Source: VRUE01 sp040879985
Lineage (GTDB): Bacteria; Actinomycetota; Thermoleophilia; Solirubrobacterales; 70-9
DNA: 64,000 bases
Direction: 5' to 3'
Assembly: GCA_040879985.1 (NCBI GenBank)
Contig: JBBDJH010000001.1
Location: 124,001-188,000 of the forward strand
The notes below the pieces were generated by a model. It was not told the DNA's origin. It ran no database searches and worked only from the letters and a program-made list of their open reading frames with translations. The first letter of the stretch is position 1; every line of letters begins with the position of its first letter. The translations under genes were made by a program, and so were the position numbers. Shown here piece by piece: positions 1 to 9,396 of the stretch.

Positions 1-382
1 TGGTCGAGACGGTCTCGAAGACGTAGAACCCCTTGCCGTCCTTCTCGTAGATCTCAAGACACTCGGCGGCGGTCGTGATCTCGTCGCCCGAACAGGCCGG
101 CTCGCCCCACTTGAACTCCTGCCCACCGTGGACCATCGCGGCGAAGTTCATCCCCACCTCGGGGTCGAACATCGCCGGGGCCAGCGCCGGCGAGCTGTAG
201 ACGACGCAGAACATCGGCGGCGCCACCACGTCGCGGTAGCCGGCCGCCTTGGCGGCCTCGCGGTCGAAGTGGACCGGGTTCTCCAGCCCGATCACCCGCG
301 CGTACTCGCCGATCTTCTCCTTGCCCACCTCATAGGTCGTGGCGGGCCACTGCTTGCCTACCGCTTCGGTCTTCAGCGTCAT
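1..382 (-). CDS. MaoC-like acyl dehydratase, N-terminal part (cut by window edge)
   Basis: The 127 visible residues start MTLKTEAVGKQWP and carry the hot-dog-fold pattern of the FAS1-type dehydratase N-domain: Y-V-G-x-E-x-I-x-x-Y-A-x-x-I-G, then NPVHFDREAAKAAGY and the VAPPMF segment. This family (UPF0336/HadA-HadC-like) supplies one half of a (3R)-hydroxyacyl-ACP or -CoA dehydratase; the catalytic hydratase motif usually lies in a partner subunit. The ATG is at 382. The gene runs off the left edge, so its C-terminus and any partner are unseen. It follows lepA on the same strand with 15 bp between them, so co-transcription is plausible. Substrate cannot be told from the sequence. Confidence 0.75.
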   Translation of the reverse strand, partial: MTLKTEAVGKQWPATTYEVGKEKIGEYARVIGLENPVHFDREAAKAAGYRDVVAPPMFCVVYSSPALAPAMFDPEVGMNFAAMVHGGQEFKWGEPACSGDEITTAAECLEIYEKDGKGFYVFETVST

Positions 383-397
383 CGCGCCGGACCCTAC

Positions 398-2191
<1,794 letters not shown>

Positions 2192-2238
2192 CGGGCTGCG
2201 GAGTATGGCGGGGTGGTGGTATCCGGTGCTGACGGGGA

Positions 2239-2356
2239 GGGAGGCCGGGGGTGTCCGGGCGGGTGCTGGGTTTTTCTCCGGGCGCGTCGCGACTCTCGCC
2301 GAGGTCGCGCTGCGAAAAACAGGACGCCGCGCCCGCCCGGACACCCCCGGCCTCCC
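2239..2356. repeat. Nested long palindrome, copy E1
   Basis: Outer arms of 25 bp (2239-2263 and 2332-2356) are perfect reverse complements. Inside is a second inverted repeat: CTGGGTTTTTCTCC near 2265-2279 and GCGAAAAACAGGACGCC at 2312-2328. The inner motif is the reverse complement of that in E3, E5 and E6, so this copy is in the opposite orientation. It fills most of the gap between the stop of the membrane glycosyltransferase (2395) and lepA (2191). A single arm-like GGACACCCCC recurs at about 2378-2387. Function unknown; it could end the upstream transcript or be a mobile element. Confidence 0.9.
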
Positions 2357-2394
2357 TTGTTTGGACGCGTTGCGCCGGACACCCCCTTTACGTC

Positions 2395-4683
2395 TTACGG
2401 ACGCAGGGGGTCAGATCTTGGGCAGGCCGATGGATCCTGGGGGGTGGTGAGCTTGTAGATGATGGTGGGGGGTTTGCGGAAGATGGGTTCGGCGCCTGGG
2501 CCTGCGGTCCAGGTGGCCGCCGGGGGGTACGGGGGCTTGTTGGGTTCTATGCGGTCGCGGCTGGCTACTACGTAGTCGTAGTCGCCCTTGTTGAGCAGCT
2601 CGCGCCAGCGGCGGCAGGTGGTCGGGGCGGTGAAGCCGCCGTGGGGTTGCTCCTCTCCTATGTACTGAACGTGGTTGCTGAGGTCGGTGCCGTAGAGGGG
2701 GTACTGACGGGTGCTGGTGGTTGCGATGCGGGCGTCGGATAGTGGAGTCGCCCAGGCGAAGGCGGCGTTGAGGCCAGGGGCGGCGAAGGTCGGGTTGGCG
2801 TAGCGGTTCTCGAGGTAGTGGCGCTGGACGGGATAACCGATCGCGATCGCCGCCAAAACCGCGACGACCGCGAGAGCGCGCCATCGGCCCGCGGGGCCTG
2901 TCGCGGGGTGGGGCGCCCGGACGGCGCTGGGTTTTTCGCCAGCAGCGGATTCACCGCGGTCGGCGTTTGCGGGGCGAAAAACAGGACGCCGCGCCTTGCC
3001 GGGCGCCCCACCCCACGCCACCCGCGGGAGTAGCGTCAGCGGCAGGACGGCCAGCCCGAGCACCAGGGCCGGGGCCAGGTAGCGGAGGCCGGACTCGAAG
3101 CCGCGCGGCATGCCGTCGGGGCCGGAAGCTGACGTTGGGGCGATCAGCCAGGCGAGCAGCGCCGCGAGGCCGACGAGGCCGACGATCGGCAGCACCCGAT
3201 CGCGGTAGAGGTTTGGGTCGCTATGCGGTTCAAAGCTCGACCGCGTGGCCGAGAACCGGCGCGGGCTGATGAGGCTGAGGAAAAGGCCGGTCACGGCGGC
3301 GGCTGCGAGCAGCGGCCAGAGAAACGTGAGGCCGTTGTGCAGGCCCGGCAGGAACCAGTCCGACCAGACGGCGCCGTCGGCGAGGTAGCCGAGCACGCTG
3401 TGGCCTTCGCGGCCGCCGAGCGCCTGGTCGGGGGCGGGCAGGGAGATCGGGCCGATCGAGTCGACCCAGGGCAGCGGGTTGCCGCCGTGGAAGAGGTTGC
3501 GCAGGTACCAGTAGCCGCCGCCGGCAAGTGCGCCGATCGCCCCCACGGCGAATGCCCGCCGGCGGCGCCCCGCCGGCGCCACGAATGGCAGTCCCAGGAC
3601 GAGAACTGCGGCAGGTGGGAGGAAGTTGAGCTTCGTGCCTGCTGCGAGACCCGCCGCCAGACCGATCACAAGCACGGCCCCGGGCTCGAAATCGCGGGTT
3701 CGAGACCCGTCGTCCGCTTCCGACGCGTTCTCCGCATTCGACGCTCGTGACCCTTGGGCGTGCGGCCGCGCCTCCGCGGGCAACCTTGCATTGAGCGCGA
3801 TAGCAACAGCGGCAAGCAGGAAAAAGATCCCGACGATGTCGTTACGCGCCTCACCGGCTTGATCCGAAAGCACCGGCAAGCTCAACGCAATCGCACCGAG
3901 CGCCAGCGACCACGGCGCGACCCGGTAGGGCCTGCCGATGCACCAGCAGGCCAGGAGACAACCAACGAACCAACCGACATTCAGCAGCGGGGACAACAGG
4001 TCCCGCCCGAAGGCCAGCATCCCGACACCGTGGAAGAGTTCCGCGTTCGCCGGGTAGAACCAGGCGAGGAACTGCGGCGCGATGAAGTGCAGATCCCAGG
4101 TGCTGCCGCTCTGCAAGAACCCCGCCGCGAACGGCGCGTGGTACCAGGTCGAATCGAACCCGGTCATTCCCGTAGTCAGATTCGGCCTCACGTCCAGCCC
4201 GAACTTGACCAGGGCCAGCACGGCAATCGCCAGGCCCACGACGGTCGCGACGTTGGAGCTCCAACCGTCGACGCTGGAACTCGAGCGTCCGTTGGTAGGG
4301 GCAGGGCGGGGGTGTCCCTCCGGCGCAGCGGCGTCCTGTTTTTCGCCCCTCCCCCACCCTCGGACGGCCGCCCAACTCCGCGGCGAAAAACCCAGCCAGC
4401 CGGAGGGACACCCCCGCCCTCGCCCCACTCCAAGCCACGTCCCAACGGCAACCGCCGCGACGGCGACGAGATACGGCAACGGCTCGAAGAGACCGACGCT
4501 GCCGAGCAACTCGGCCACTAGGAGCAGCAAGCCGAGCGCCAGCACAGCCGTTGCCAGGCGGGCCGGCGCCGCGCGGAAATCGGGCAGCAACCATCGGCGG
4601 AGCGCCGTGCCGCCCAGGGTGGCAAAGCCCGCGAGCAGGAGGATCTCGACGACGCCGAGGAGATAGCGGGTCAGGTCGAGCAT
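2395..4683 (-). CDS. GT-C-type membrane glycosyltransferase with two embedded palindromes
   Basis: 762 residues with many hydrophobic helices and a soluble C-terminal tail. The segment MTGFDSTWYHAPFAAGF fits the GT-C pattern (an acidic residue plus D-x-x-x-H in the first large periplasmic loop), as in dolichyl- or undecaprenyl-phosphate-sugar-dependent transferases of the GT39/ArnT class. Start MLDLTRYLLG at 4683 lies 2 nt after the murJ stop, implying coupling. Two parts look inserted rather than native: about residues 88-127 (palindrome E3) and 556-593 (palindrome E2); both keep the frame and fall in polar loops. A third odd stretch around residues 322-330 encodes DGSRTRDFEP and resembles an antisense tRNA 3' half. 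Acceptor and donor are unknown; a cell-envelope role is inferred from murJ linkage. Confidence 0.75.
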   Translation of the reverse strand: MLDLTRYLLGVVEILLLAGFATLGGTALRRWLLPDFRAAPARLATAVLALGLLLLVAELLGSVGLFEPLPYLVAVAAVAVGTWLGVGRGRGCPSGWLGFSPRSWAAVRGWGRGEKQDAAAPEGHPRPAPTNGRSSSSVDGWSSNVATVVGLAIAVLALVKFGLDVRPNLTTGMTGFDSTWYHAPFAAGFLQSGSTWDLHFIAPQFLAWFYPANAELFHGVGMLAFGRDLLSPLLNVGWFVGCLLACWCIGRPYRVAPWSLALGAIALSLPVLSDQAGEARNDIVGIFFLLAAVAIALNARLPAEARPHAQGSRASNAENASEADDGSRTRDFEPGAVLVIGLAAGLAAGTKLNFLPPAAVLVLGLPFVAPAGRRRRAFAVGAIGALAGGGYWYLRNLFHGGNPLPWVDSIGPISLPAPDQALGGREGHSVLGYLADGAVWSDWFLPGLHNGLTFLWPLLAAAAVTGLFLSLISPRRFSATRSSFEPHSDPNLYRDRVLPIVGLVGLAALLAWLIAPTSASGPDGMPRGFESGLRYLAPALVLGLAVLPLTLLPRVAWGGAPGKARRPVFRPANADRGESAAGEKPSAVRAPHPATGPAGRWRALAVVAVLAAIAIGYPVQRHYLENRYANPTFAAPGLNAAFAWATPLSDARIATTSTRQYPLYGTDLSNHVQYIGEEQPHGGFTAPTTCRRWRELLNKGDYDYVVASRDRIEPNKPPYPPAATWTAGPGAEPIFRKPPTIIYKLTTPQDPSACPRSDPLRP
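2905..3014. repeat. Nested long palindrome, copy E2 (inside a coding gene)
   Basis: Outer arms of 16 bp (2905-2920 and 2999-3014) pair perfectly; the arm centre is GGGGCGCCCGG where other copies have GGGTGTCCC, with the change matched in both arms. The inner repeat is CTGGGTTTTTCGCC at about 2927-2940 and GGCGAAAAACAGGACGCC at about 2973-2990, the same orientation as E1. It lies in the frame of the membrane glycosyltransferase at about residues 556-593, between two hydrophobic segments, and adds a charged peptide without a stop. Confidence 0.88.
3694..3718 (+). other. tRNA 3'-half-like sequence inside the glycosyltransferase gene
   Basis: On the plus strand GCGGG-TTCGAGA-CCCGT folds as a T arm and is followed by CGTCCGC and T, the layout of an acceptor 3' strand plus discriminator; it resembles the 3' half of a glycine tRNA. 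No matching 5' half (GCGGACG) lies upstream, so it is not a working tRNA. It sits in a polar, insertion-like stretch of the minus-strand protein. A remnant of an integration event at a tRNA end is one reading; chance is another. Confidence 0.35.
4303..4420. repeat. Nested long palindrome, copy E3 (inside a coding gene)
   Basis: Outer arms of 21 bp (4303-4323 and 4400-4420) are perfect. Inner motif GCGTCCTGTTTTTCGCC at about 4331-4347 pairs with GGCGAAAAACCCAGC at 4382-4396. The apex holds CTCGGACGGCCG, also present in E5 and E6. On the minus strand it is read in frame as part of the membrane glycosyltransferase (about residues 88-127), giving a peptide with GEKQDAA and EGHP; the same peptide words appear if E5 is read toward proB. 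Confidence 0.92.
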
Positions 4684-4685
4684 CG

Positions 4686-6269
4686 CTAGCGGCGGCGCAC
4701 GAGCCGCGTCAACTGCTCCAGCTCCGCGATGCGGAGCAGCTTGGCGACACCGAGGTAGACGAGGCCGCCGAGCGCCAGGGCGGTGCCGAGCGAGACGATC
4801 TGGCCGAGCAGGCCGCGGCCGAAGGCGCTGTCGAGGACGTCCCAGACGGCGAAGCTGACCGCCGCAAGCGCCGCCGCGGCGAGGGTTATCCGCAGGCCGG
4901 CGTCGAGCAGGCGGCCGAGCTCGAGCCCGCCGAGCAGGCGGCGCAGGACGACCATCTGGGCGATCACGCTGACCGCCGTCGCGATCGCCGTCGCGGCGAC
5001 AATCCCGCCAACCCCGAGGTTGTAGAGCGCGAGCGCCCCCAACGCGGTGACGATCAGGTTGCCGGCGGCGATCGCGGTCGGCAGCCAGGGCCGCTGCAGG
5101 CTGAAAAAGGTGCGACTGAGAAGCAGGAAGAGACCATTCGTCGGCAGGGAGAAGGCAAACCAGAAGAGCGCCGTGGAGACCAGCAGGGTGTCGTCGGCGC
5201 TGAACTCGCCGCGCTCGTAGACGAGCCGGATCATCGGCTCTGAGAGCACCAGGACCGCTGCGGCGGCGGGAACGAGGACGAAGAGGATCTGGCGCATCCC
5301 GTTGGCCATCGTCGCCCGCAGGTCGTCGAAGGCGCCGCGCGAGGCGAAGCGGGCCAGGGTCGGGAACAGAACGGTGGCGATCGCCACCGAGAAAATCCCC
5401 TGCGGCAGCAGATAGATGCGAAACGCCTTGTCGATCGCCGCCGGGGCCTGGTCGCTGACCAGGCTGCCGAACAGGCTGTTGACGATTAGGTTGAAGTTGA
5501 TCAGGCCGAGGCTGAGCGTCACCGGCAGCATCAGCATCAGCACCCGGCGCACGTCGCGGTTGCGCCACTCGAAGCTCCAGGCGAACTTGAACGGGGTGTT
5601 GCGGAGGTCGAAGGCGACGATCAGCAGCTGGACCAGGGTGCCGGCAAGGACGCCGATCGCGTAGGCGTAGATGCGGTCCTGCCCCTCGAGTTGCGGGGTG
5701 ATCAGCACCAGCGCGGCGATGATCGTCAGGTTCCAGAACAGCGGCGCGATCGCGAAGGCGCCGAAGCGGTCGTAGCTGTTGAGAATGCCGACGACGACGC
5801 CGCTGGCGCCGAGCAGGATCAGGATCGGAAAGAGGACCTGCGAGAGGGTTACCGTGAGGTCGAGCAGCGCCCCCTCGAAGCCCGGTGCGATCAGCGGCAT
5901 CAGGACCGGCGCAAGGAGGACGAAGAGCGCCGTGACCGCCCCCAGCACCAGGGTGACCAGCAGCAACAGGGTCGAGGCGAGCCGGAACGCCTCGCGGTAG
6001 TTCTTCTTCTCCAGCTGCTCGGTGAAGATCGGCACGAATGCCGGCTGCAGGGCGGCGTCGGCGAACAGGGCCCGGATCAGGTTGGGCAGCTGGAAGGCGA
6101 GCGTGAAGGCGGACATCGGCCCGCTGACCCCGTAAAAGCCGGCGGCGACGATCTCGCGGCCCAGTCCGGCCACCCGCGAGGCGGCGGTGGCGATCGAGAA
6201 AAAAGCGGTGGAGCGAGCGATCCGCCCGGGGCGGCGCTCTGGGTCGGTATAGTCCGGCGCCGCGCTCAT
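4686..6269 (-). CDS. murJ: Lipid II flippase MurJ (MviN)
   Basis: 527 residues with about 14 membrane segments and the MurJ N-terminus (STAFFSIATAASRVAGLGRE, then PNLIRALFADAALQPAFVPIF). MurJ flips lipid-linked peptidoglycan precursor across the inner membrane. Two starts are possible: ATG at 6278 (MLAMSAAP) or ATG at 6269 (MSAAPDY). GAGG lies 11 nt before the second and only 2 nt before the first, so 6269 is favoured. That ATG shares bases with the ATG of the divergent rpsT gene. The stop is 2 nt before the glycosyltransferase start, so the two are probably translated from one message. Confidence 0.95.
   Translation of the reverse strand: MSAAPDYTDPERRPGRIARSTAFFSIATAASRVAGLGREIVAAGFYGVSGPMSAFTLAFQLPNLIRALFADAALQPAFVPIFTEQLEKKNYREAFRLASTLLLLVTLVLGAVTALFVLLAPVLMPLIAPGFEGALLDLTVTLSQVLFPILILLGASGVVVGILNSYDRFGAFAIAPLFWNLTIIAALVLITPQLEGQDRIYAYAIGVLAGTLVQLLIVAFDLRNTPFKFAWSFEWRNRDVRRVLMLMLPVTLSLGLINFNLIVNSLFGSLVSDQAPAAIDKAFRIYLLPQGIFSVAIATVLFPTLARFASRGAFDDLRATMANGMRQILFVLVPAAAAVLVLSEPMIRLVYERGEFSADDTLLVSTALFWFAFSLPTNGLFLLLSRTFFSLQRPWLPTAIAAGNLIVTALGALALYNLGVGGIVAATAIATAVSVIAQMVVLRRLLGGLELGRLLDAGLRITLAAAALAAVSFAVWDVLDSAFGRGLLGQIVSLGTALALGGLVYLGVAKLLRIAELEQLTRLVRRR
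6248..6253 (+). promoter_or_regulatory. Possible -10 box for rpsT
   Basis: TATAGT lies 14 nt before the rpsT ATG and inside the murJ coding region. No good -35 or Shine-Dalgarno is seen, so a short-leader message is likely if this is the promoter. Confidence 0.4.
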
Positions 6270-6531
6270 GGCCAACATTGCCTCACAGAAGAAGCGGATC
6301 CTACGCAGCGACCGCGAGAGAACCGAGAACCGGCTCCTGACGAGCTCGGTGAAGACCTATTTCCGCCGCCTCGAGAGCGCCGTCGAGGGCGGTGACAAGG
6401 ACGCGATCGAGAGCGAGCAACGCGCCCTGGTCTCGCACATCGACAAGGCCGTGCAGAAGGGCGCGCTGCACAAGAACACCGCCGCACGCAAGAAGTCCCG
6501 CGCGGCAAGAATCGCCGCAGCCGCGAAGTAG
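6268..6531 (+). CDS. rpsT: 30S ribosomal protein S20
   Basis: 87 residues, MANIASQKKRILRSDRERTENR, rich in Lys/Arg, with the helical S20 pattern SVKTYFRRLESAVEGGDKD and HKNTAARKKSRAARI at the C-terminus. S20 binds 16S rRNA early in 30S assembly. The ATG at 6268 overlaps the ATG of murJ on the other strand, so the rpsT promoter must lie within murJ and the reverse. It ends head-on against holA with no spacer: TAG at 6529-6531 is followed at once by the complement of the holA stop. Confidence 0.97.
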   Translation: MANIASQKKRILRSDRERTENRLLTSSVKTYFRRLESAVEGGDKDAIESEQRALVSHIDKAVQKGALHKNTAARKKSRAARIAAAAK

Positions 6532-7512
6532 TCAGGCCGGAACGCCCGCCGCGGCCCGCAGGGCCAGCGTGAGCGCGAGTTCGTCCCCGTAGTCGGCGCC
6601 GCCTCGGCACCAGAGTTCCAGGTCGGCCAGCGCGATCGTCGCCTCGCGCAGCTGGCCGGCGTCGGCGTGCTGCAGCCTGCCGACCAGTTGCCTGGCCGCG
6701 TAGGGGTGCATGCCGAGCTTCGACTCGACCTGGTTGGGGGGCATCCCCTCCTCGAGCAGCGCCGCGGCGGCGCAGGCTTTGCGCAGGCGCGAGGCGAGGC
6801 CGTAGATCAGCCCGGTCACGTTCTCCCCCTGCGCGATCAGCCGCTCGGAGATCCGCAGCGCGCTCGCCGCGTCGCGCTCGAGCAGTGCGTCGGAGAGCCC
6901 CCAGACAGCCGACTCCGAGGTGTCGGCGATCATTGCGTCGAGGTCGGCGGCGCCCACCTCGCCCTCCGGGCCAGCCCAGAGCGCCAGCCGCTCCAGCTCG
7001 TTGTGGAGGCGCTGCGGGTTGGCGCCCATCCGCTCGACCAGCATGCGGGCGGCCGCCGGGTCGAGGCGAAAGCCGAGCCGCTTGGCGTCGGCGATCAGGA
7101 CCCGCGGCATATCGCGCGCCTTCGGCGCTTCGAACTCGTGGATCTCCCCCTTGGCCGCCTTGACCGCGCGGGCCAGCTTCGCCGGCGCCTTGGCGCGCGC
7201 GATCAGGACCACGCTGAGGTCGGGGGGAAGGTCGCCGAGCGCCGCGGCGACGGCATCCAGCTGGCGGTCGCGCCAGCGCTCGACGCCGTCGGCGAGCAGG
7301 TAGCGCCGCGACTCGGTCAGCGACATCGCCGGGATCGCCGCCAGCAGCGCCTCGTGGTCGGGGGCGCCGCGGCCCTCGCCCGGTTCGAAGACGTGCAGCG
7401 AGGCGGCGCCACCGTCGCGCTCCGCCCGGGCCCGCAGGCGCGCCCGGGTCGCATCGATCTTCGCCCCGTCGGTGCCGGCGATCAGATACAGCGGGTGCAT
7501 CTCGGCAGCCAT
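6532..7512 (-). CDS. holA: DNA polymerase III delta subunit (clamp loader)
   Basis: 326 residues from ATG 7512 (MAAEMHPLYLIAGTDGAKID). The pattern L-x-x-G-x-D at the N-terminus, the E-F-E-A-P-K segment, the G-x-N-P-x-R-L-x-x-E-L-x-x-L motif and the C-terminal helical collar (L-x-x-L-G-M-H-P-Y-A-A-R-Q-L) fit the delta subunit, which opens the sliding clamp during loader action. It lies downstream of comEC in the same direction, an arrangement common in bacteria (comEC-holA-rpsT neighbourhood), with rpsT convergent. Confidence 0.93.
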   Translation of the reverse strand: MAAEMHPLYLIAGTDGAKIDATRARLRARAERDGGAASLHVFEPGEGRGAPDHEALLAAIPAMSLTESRRYLLADGVERWRDRQLDAVAAALGDLPPDLSVVLIARAKAPAKLARAVKAAKGEIHEFEAPKARDMPRVLIADAKRLGFRLDPAAARMLVERMGANPQRLHNELERLALWAGPEGEVGAADLDAMIADTSESAVWGLSDALLERDAASALRISERLIAQGENVTGLIYGLASRLRKACAAAALLEEGMPPNQVESKLGMHPYAARQLVGRLQHADAGQLREATIALADLELWCRGGADYGDELALTLALRAAAGVPA

Positions 7513-7522
7513 CGCGGTGAGT

Positions 7523-9391
7523 CTAGTTTGGGGAGCGGGGGCGTCCGACCTCGATGACGATGGTGCTTTCGAGGTCGGTGCGGAGGGTGCGGATGCCGTG
7601 GGCTGCGAGGGTCGCGAGGGTGACCGGGCTCGGGTGGCCGTGGGGGTTGCCGGCGCCGGCCGAGATGACCGCGAGCTGGGGGCGGGTGCGGTCGAGGAGG
7701 GCGGCCAGGCCGGCATCCTCGCTGCCGTGGTGGGCGACCTTGAGCACGTCGACCGGGCCCGGGTCGAGCGGCGTCGACTCCGCCTCGGCGTCGGCCGTCA
7801 GCAGCATCGTGAAGCCGCGCCAGCGGGCGAGCATGACCAGCGCCAGCCGGTTCGGGTCCTGCTCGAGGTGCGCTCCGGCGAGCAGCACGGCGGGCGGCCA
7901 GACCACCTCGAGTCGCAGCCGCCCCGAGCGCAGCCGGTCCCCCTGGACGAGCCGCCGGCTGGGGATCCCCGCGGCGGCGGCCGCGCTGCGCGTCGGCCGG
8001 CCCAGCGCCCCGTGGAGCAGCCGCCCGACCGGCACCGCGCCGAACAGCTCGCCGATCCCACCCGCGTGGTCGGACTGGTCGTGGGTGATGACCGCCGCGC
8101 CGAGCCGCTCGACCCCGGCGGCGCGCAGCTTCGCGGCCAGGCCGGCGCCGGGCGGCCCGCCGTCGACAAGCACCGCGGGCGCGCCGCGGGGCTGCAGCAG
8201 GATCGCGTCGCCCTGCCCGACGTCGAGCACGGAGATCCGCAGGCCGGCCGGCGGCCCGGGCGCAGCGCCACCGCCGGGCGCGAGCAGCCCGGAGCCGAGC
8301 GCGAGCGCGGCCGCCCCGATCGCGAGCGCCGCGGCGATCCCGCGCCGAGCGCTGCGCAGGACCCCCACGCCGTGCGCGGGCCCGACGACGGCTCTTCGTG
8401 CGCGCAGACGTGCGAGCCGGCGGAGCCGGCCGAGGCGCGCCGCGAGGATTGCGAGCGCCACGATCGCGAGATAGGAGACGATCAACCCGCCCGCCCCCAT
8501 CCGCACCTGCGGGTAGGCCCAGGCCGGCCTGCCGCACCAGGAGGCGACCTGGGCGATGTAGGCGAGCAGCAGGGCGTTGACCGCGTTGAGCGCCTCGACC
8601 GGGAAGCCGGGGACCTGGCCGGCGCCGGCGGCGAGCATGCCGAGCCACATCGCCGGCGCGACAGCCGGCATCGCGAGCAGGTTGGCGAACAGCGTGTTGA
8701 CCGAGACCGCTTCGAAGTGGAAGGCGATCAGCGGCGCCGTCGCCACGGTGGCGGAGATCGTCAGCGCCGCCCCCTCGGCAAGCAGGCGCCGCGGCGCGCC
8801 GCCACCGGTCCTCGCCAGGATCGCCTCGCGCAGCGGCGCGGCGAGCAGCAGGATCCCGAGCACGGCGGCGAAGCTGAGCTGCCAGCCGACGTCGGCGCCG
8901 ATCGCGGGCCGGAGCGCCAGCGTCACGACGGCGGCGAGCAGCAGCGCGTAGAGGCGCGAGGCGCGGCGGCCGGCGAGCATCGCCAGCACGCTGAGGCCGC
9001 CCATGATCCCGGCGCGCTGGATCGACGGGCCGGACCCCGCCAGCGGCACGTAGACCGCGATCAGGCCGAGCACCCAGAGCAGGCGGGTCCGCAGCGGCAT
9101 TCCCAGCCCGGCCAGCAGCGGCATCGCCAGCAAGGCGAGCAGGGCCACGTTCTGTCCCGAAACGGCGACCAGATGGCTCAGCCCGGAGCGGCGGAAGTCA
9201 TCCAGCGTGACCGCGTCGATCTGCTCGTCCTGGCCGAGCACGAAGCCGCGCGCCAGCGCCGCCTCGCGGGCCGGCATCCCCTCGCCCAGCGCCGCCTCGG
9301 CGCGGCCGCGGATCTCAGTGTTGTGGGCGATGGCCAGCCCGACCGCCACCGCGACGAGGAGCAGCGGCAGCAACACGCTCCTGCCGGGCAT
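7523..9391 (-). CDS. comEC: ComEC/Rec2 DNA-uptake channel protein
   Basis: 622 residues. The first 370 hold the competence membrane domain (SGLSHLVAVSGQNVALL is the family signature), the last 230 a metallo-beta-lactamase-like domain with DVGQGDAILL, HDQSDHAGG, a TADAE segment and KVAHHGS. It would form the inner-membrane channel for single-stranded DNA, with the hydrolase domain possibly degrading the other strand. It is shorter than the usual 700-800 residues because the N-terminal DUF4131 region is missing; the ATG at 9391, 5 bp after comEA, leaves no room for it. comEA is directly upstream, supporting a DNA-uptake operon. Confidence 0.93.
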   Translation of the reverse strand: MPGRSVLLPLLLVAVAVGLAIAHNTEIRGRAEAALGEGMPAREAALARGFVLGQDEQIDAVTLDDFRRSGLSHLVAVSGQNVALLALLAMPLLAGLGMPLRTRLLWVLGLIAVYVPLAGSGPSIQRAGIMGGLSVLAMLAGRRASRLYALLLAAVVTLALRPAIGADVGWQLSFAAVLGILLLAAPLREAILARTGGGAPRRLLAEGAALTISATVATAPLIAFHFEAVSVNTLFANLLAMPAVAPAMWLGMLAAGAGQVPGFPVEALNAVNALLLAYIAQVASWCGRPAWAYPQVRMGAGGLIVSYLAIVALAILAARLGRLRRLARLRARRAVVGPAHGVGVLRSARRGIAAALAIGAAALALGSGLLAPGGGAAPGPPAGLRISVLDVGQGDAILLQPRGAPAVLVDGGPPGAGLAAKLRAAGVERLGAAVITHDQSDHAGGIGELFGAVPVGRLLHGALGRPTRSAAAAAGIPSRRLVQGDRLRSGRLRLEVVWPPAVLLAGAHLEQDPNRLALVMLARWRGFTMLLTADAEAESTPLDPGPVDVLKVAHHGSEDAGLAALLDRTRPQLAVISAGAGNPHGHPSPVTLATLAAHGIRTLRTDLESTIVIEVGRPRSPN

Positions 9392-9396
9392 CGGCG

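Noticed and set aside
2192..2344. N-terminal extension of LepA
   Set aside because: The extra 51 codons run through palindrome E1 and are absent from the LepA family, which begins at MDHIRNFS.
3694..3718. A functional tRNA gene
   Set aside because: No D arm, anticodon arm or 5' acceptor strand is present.
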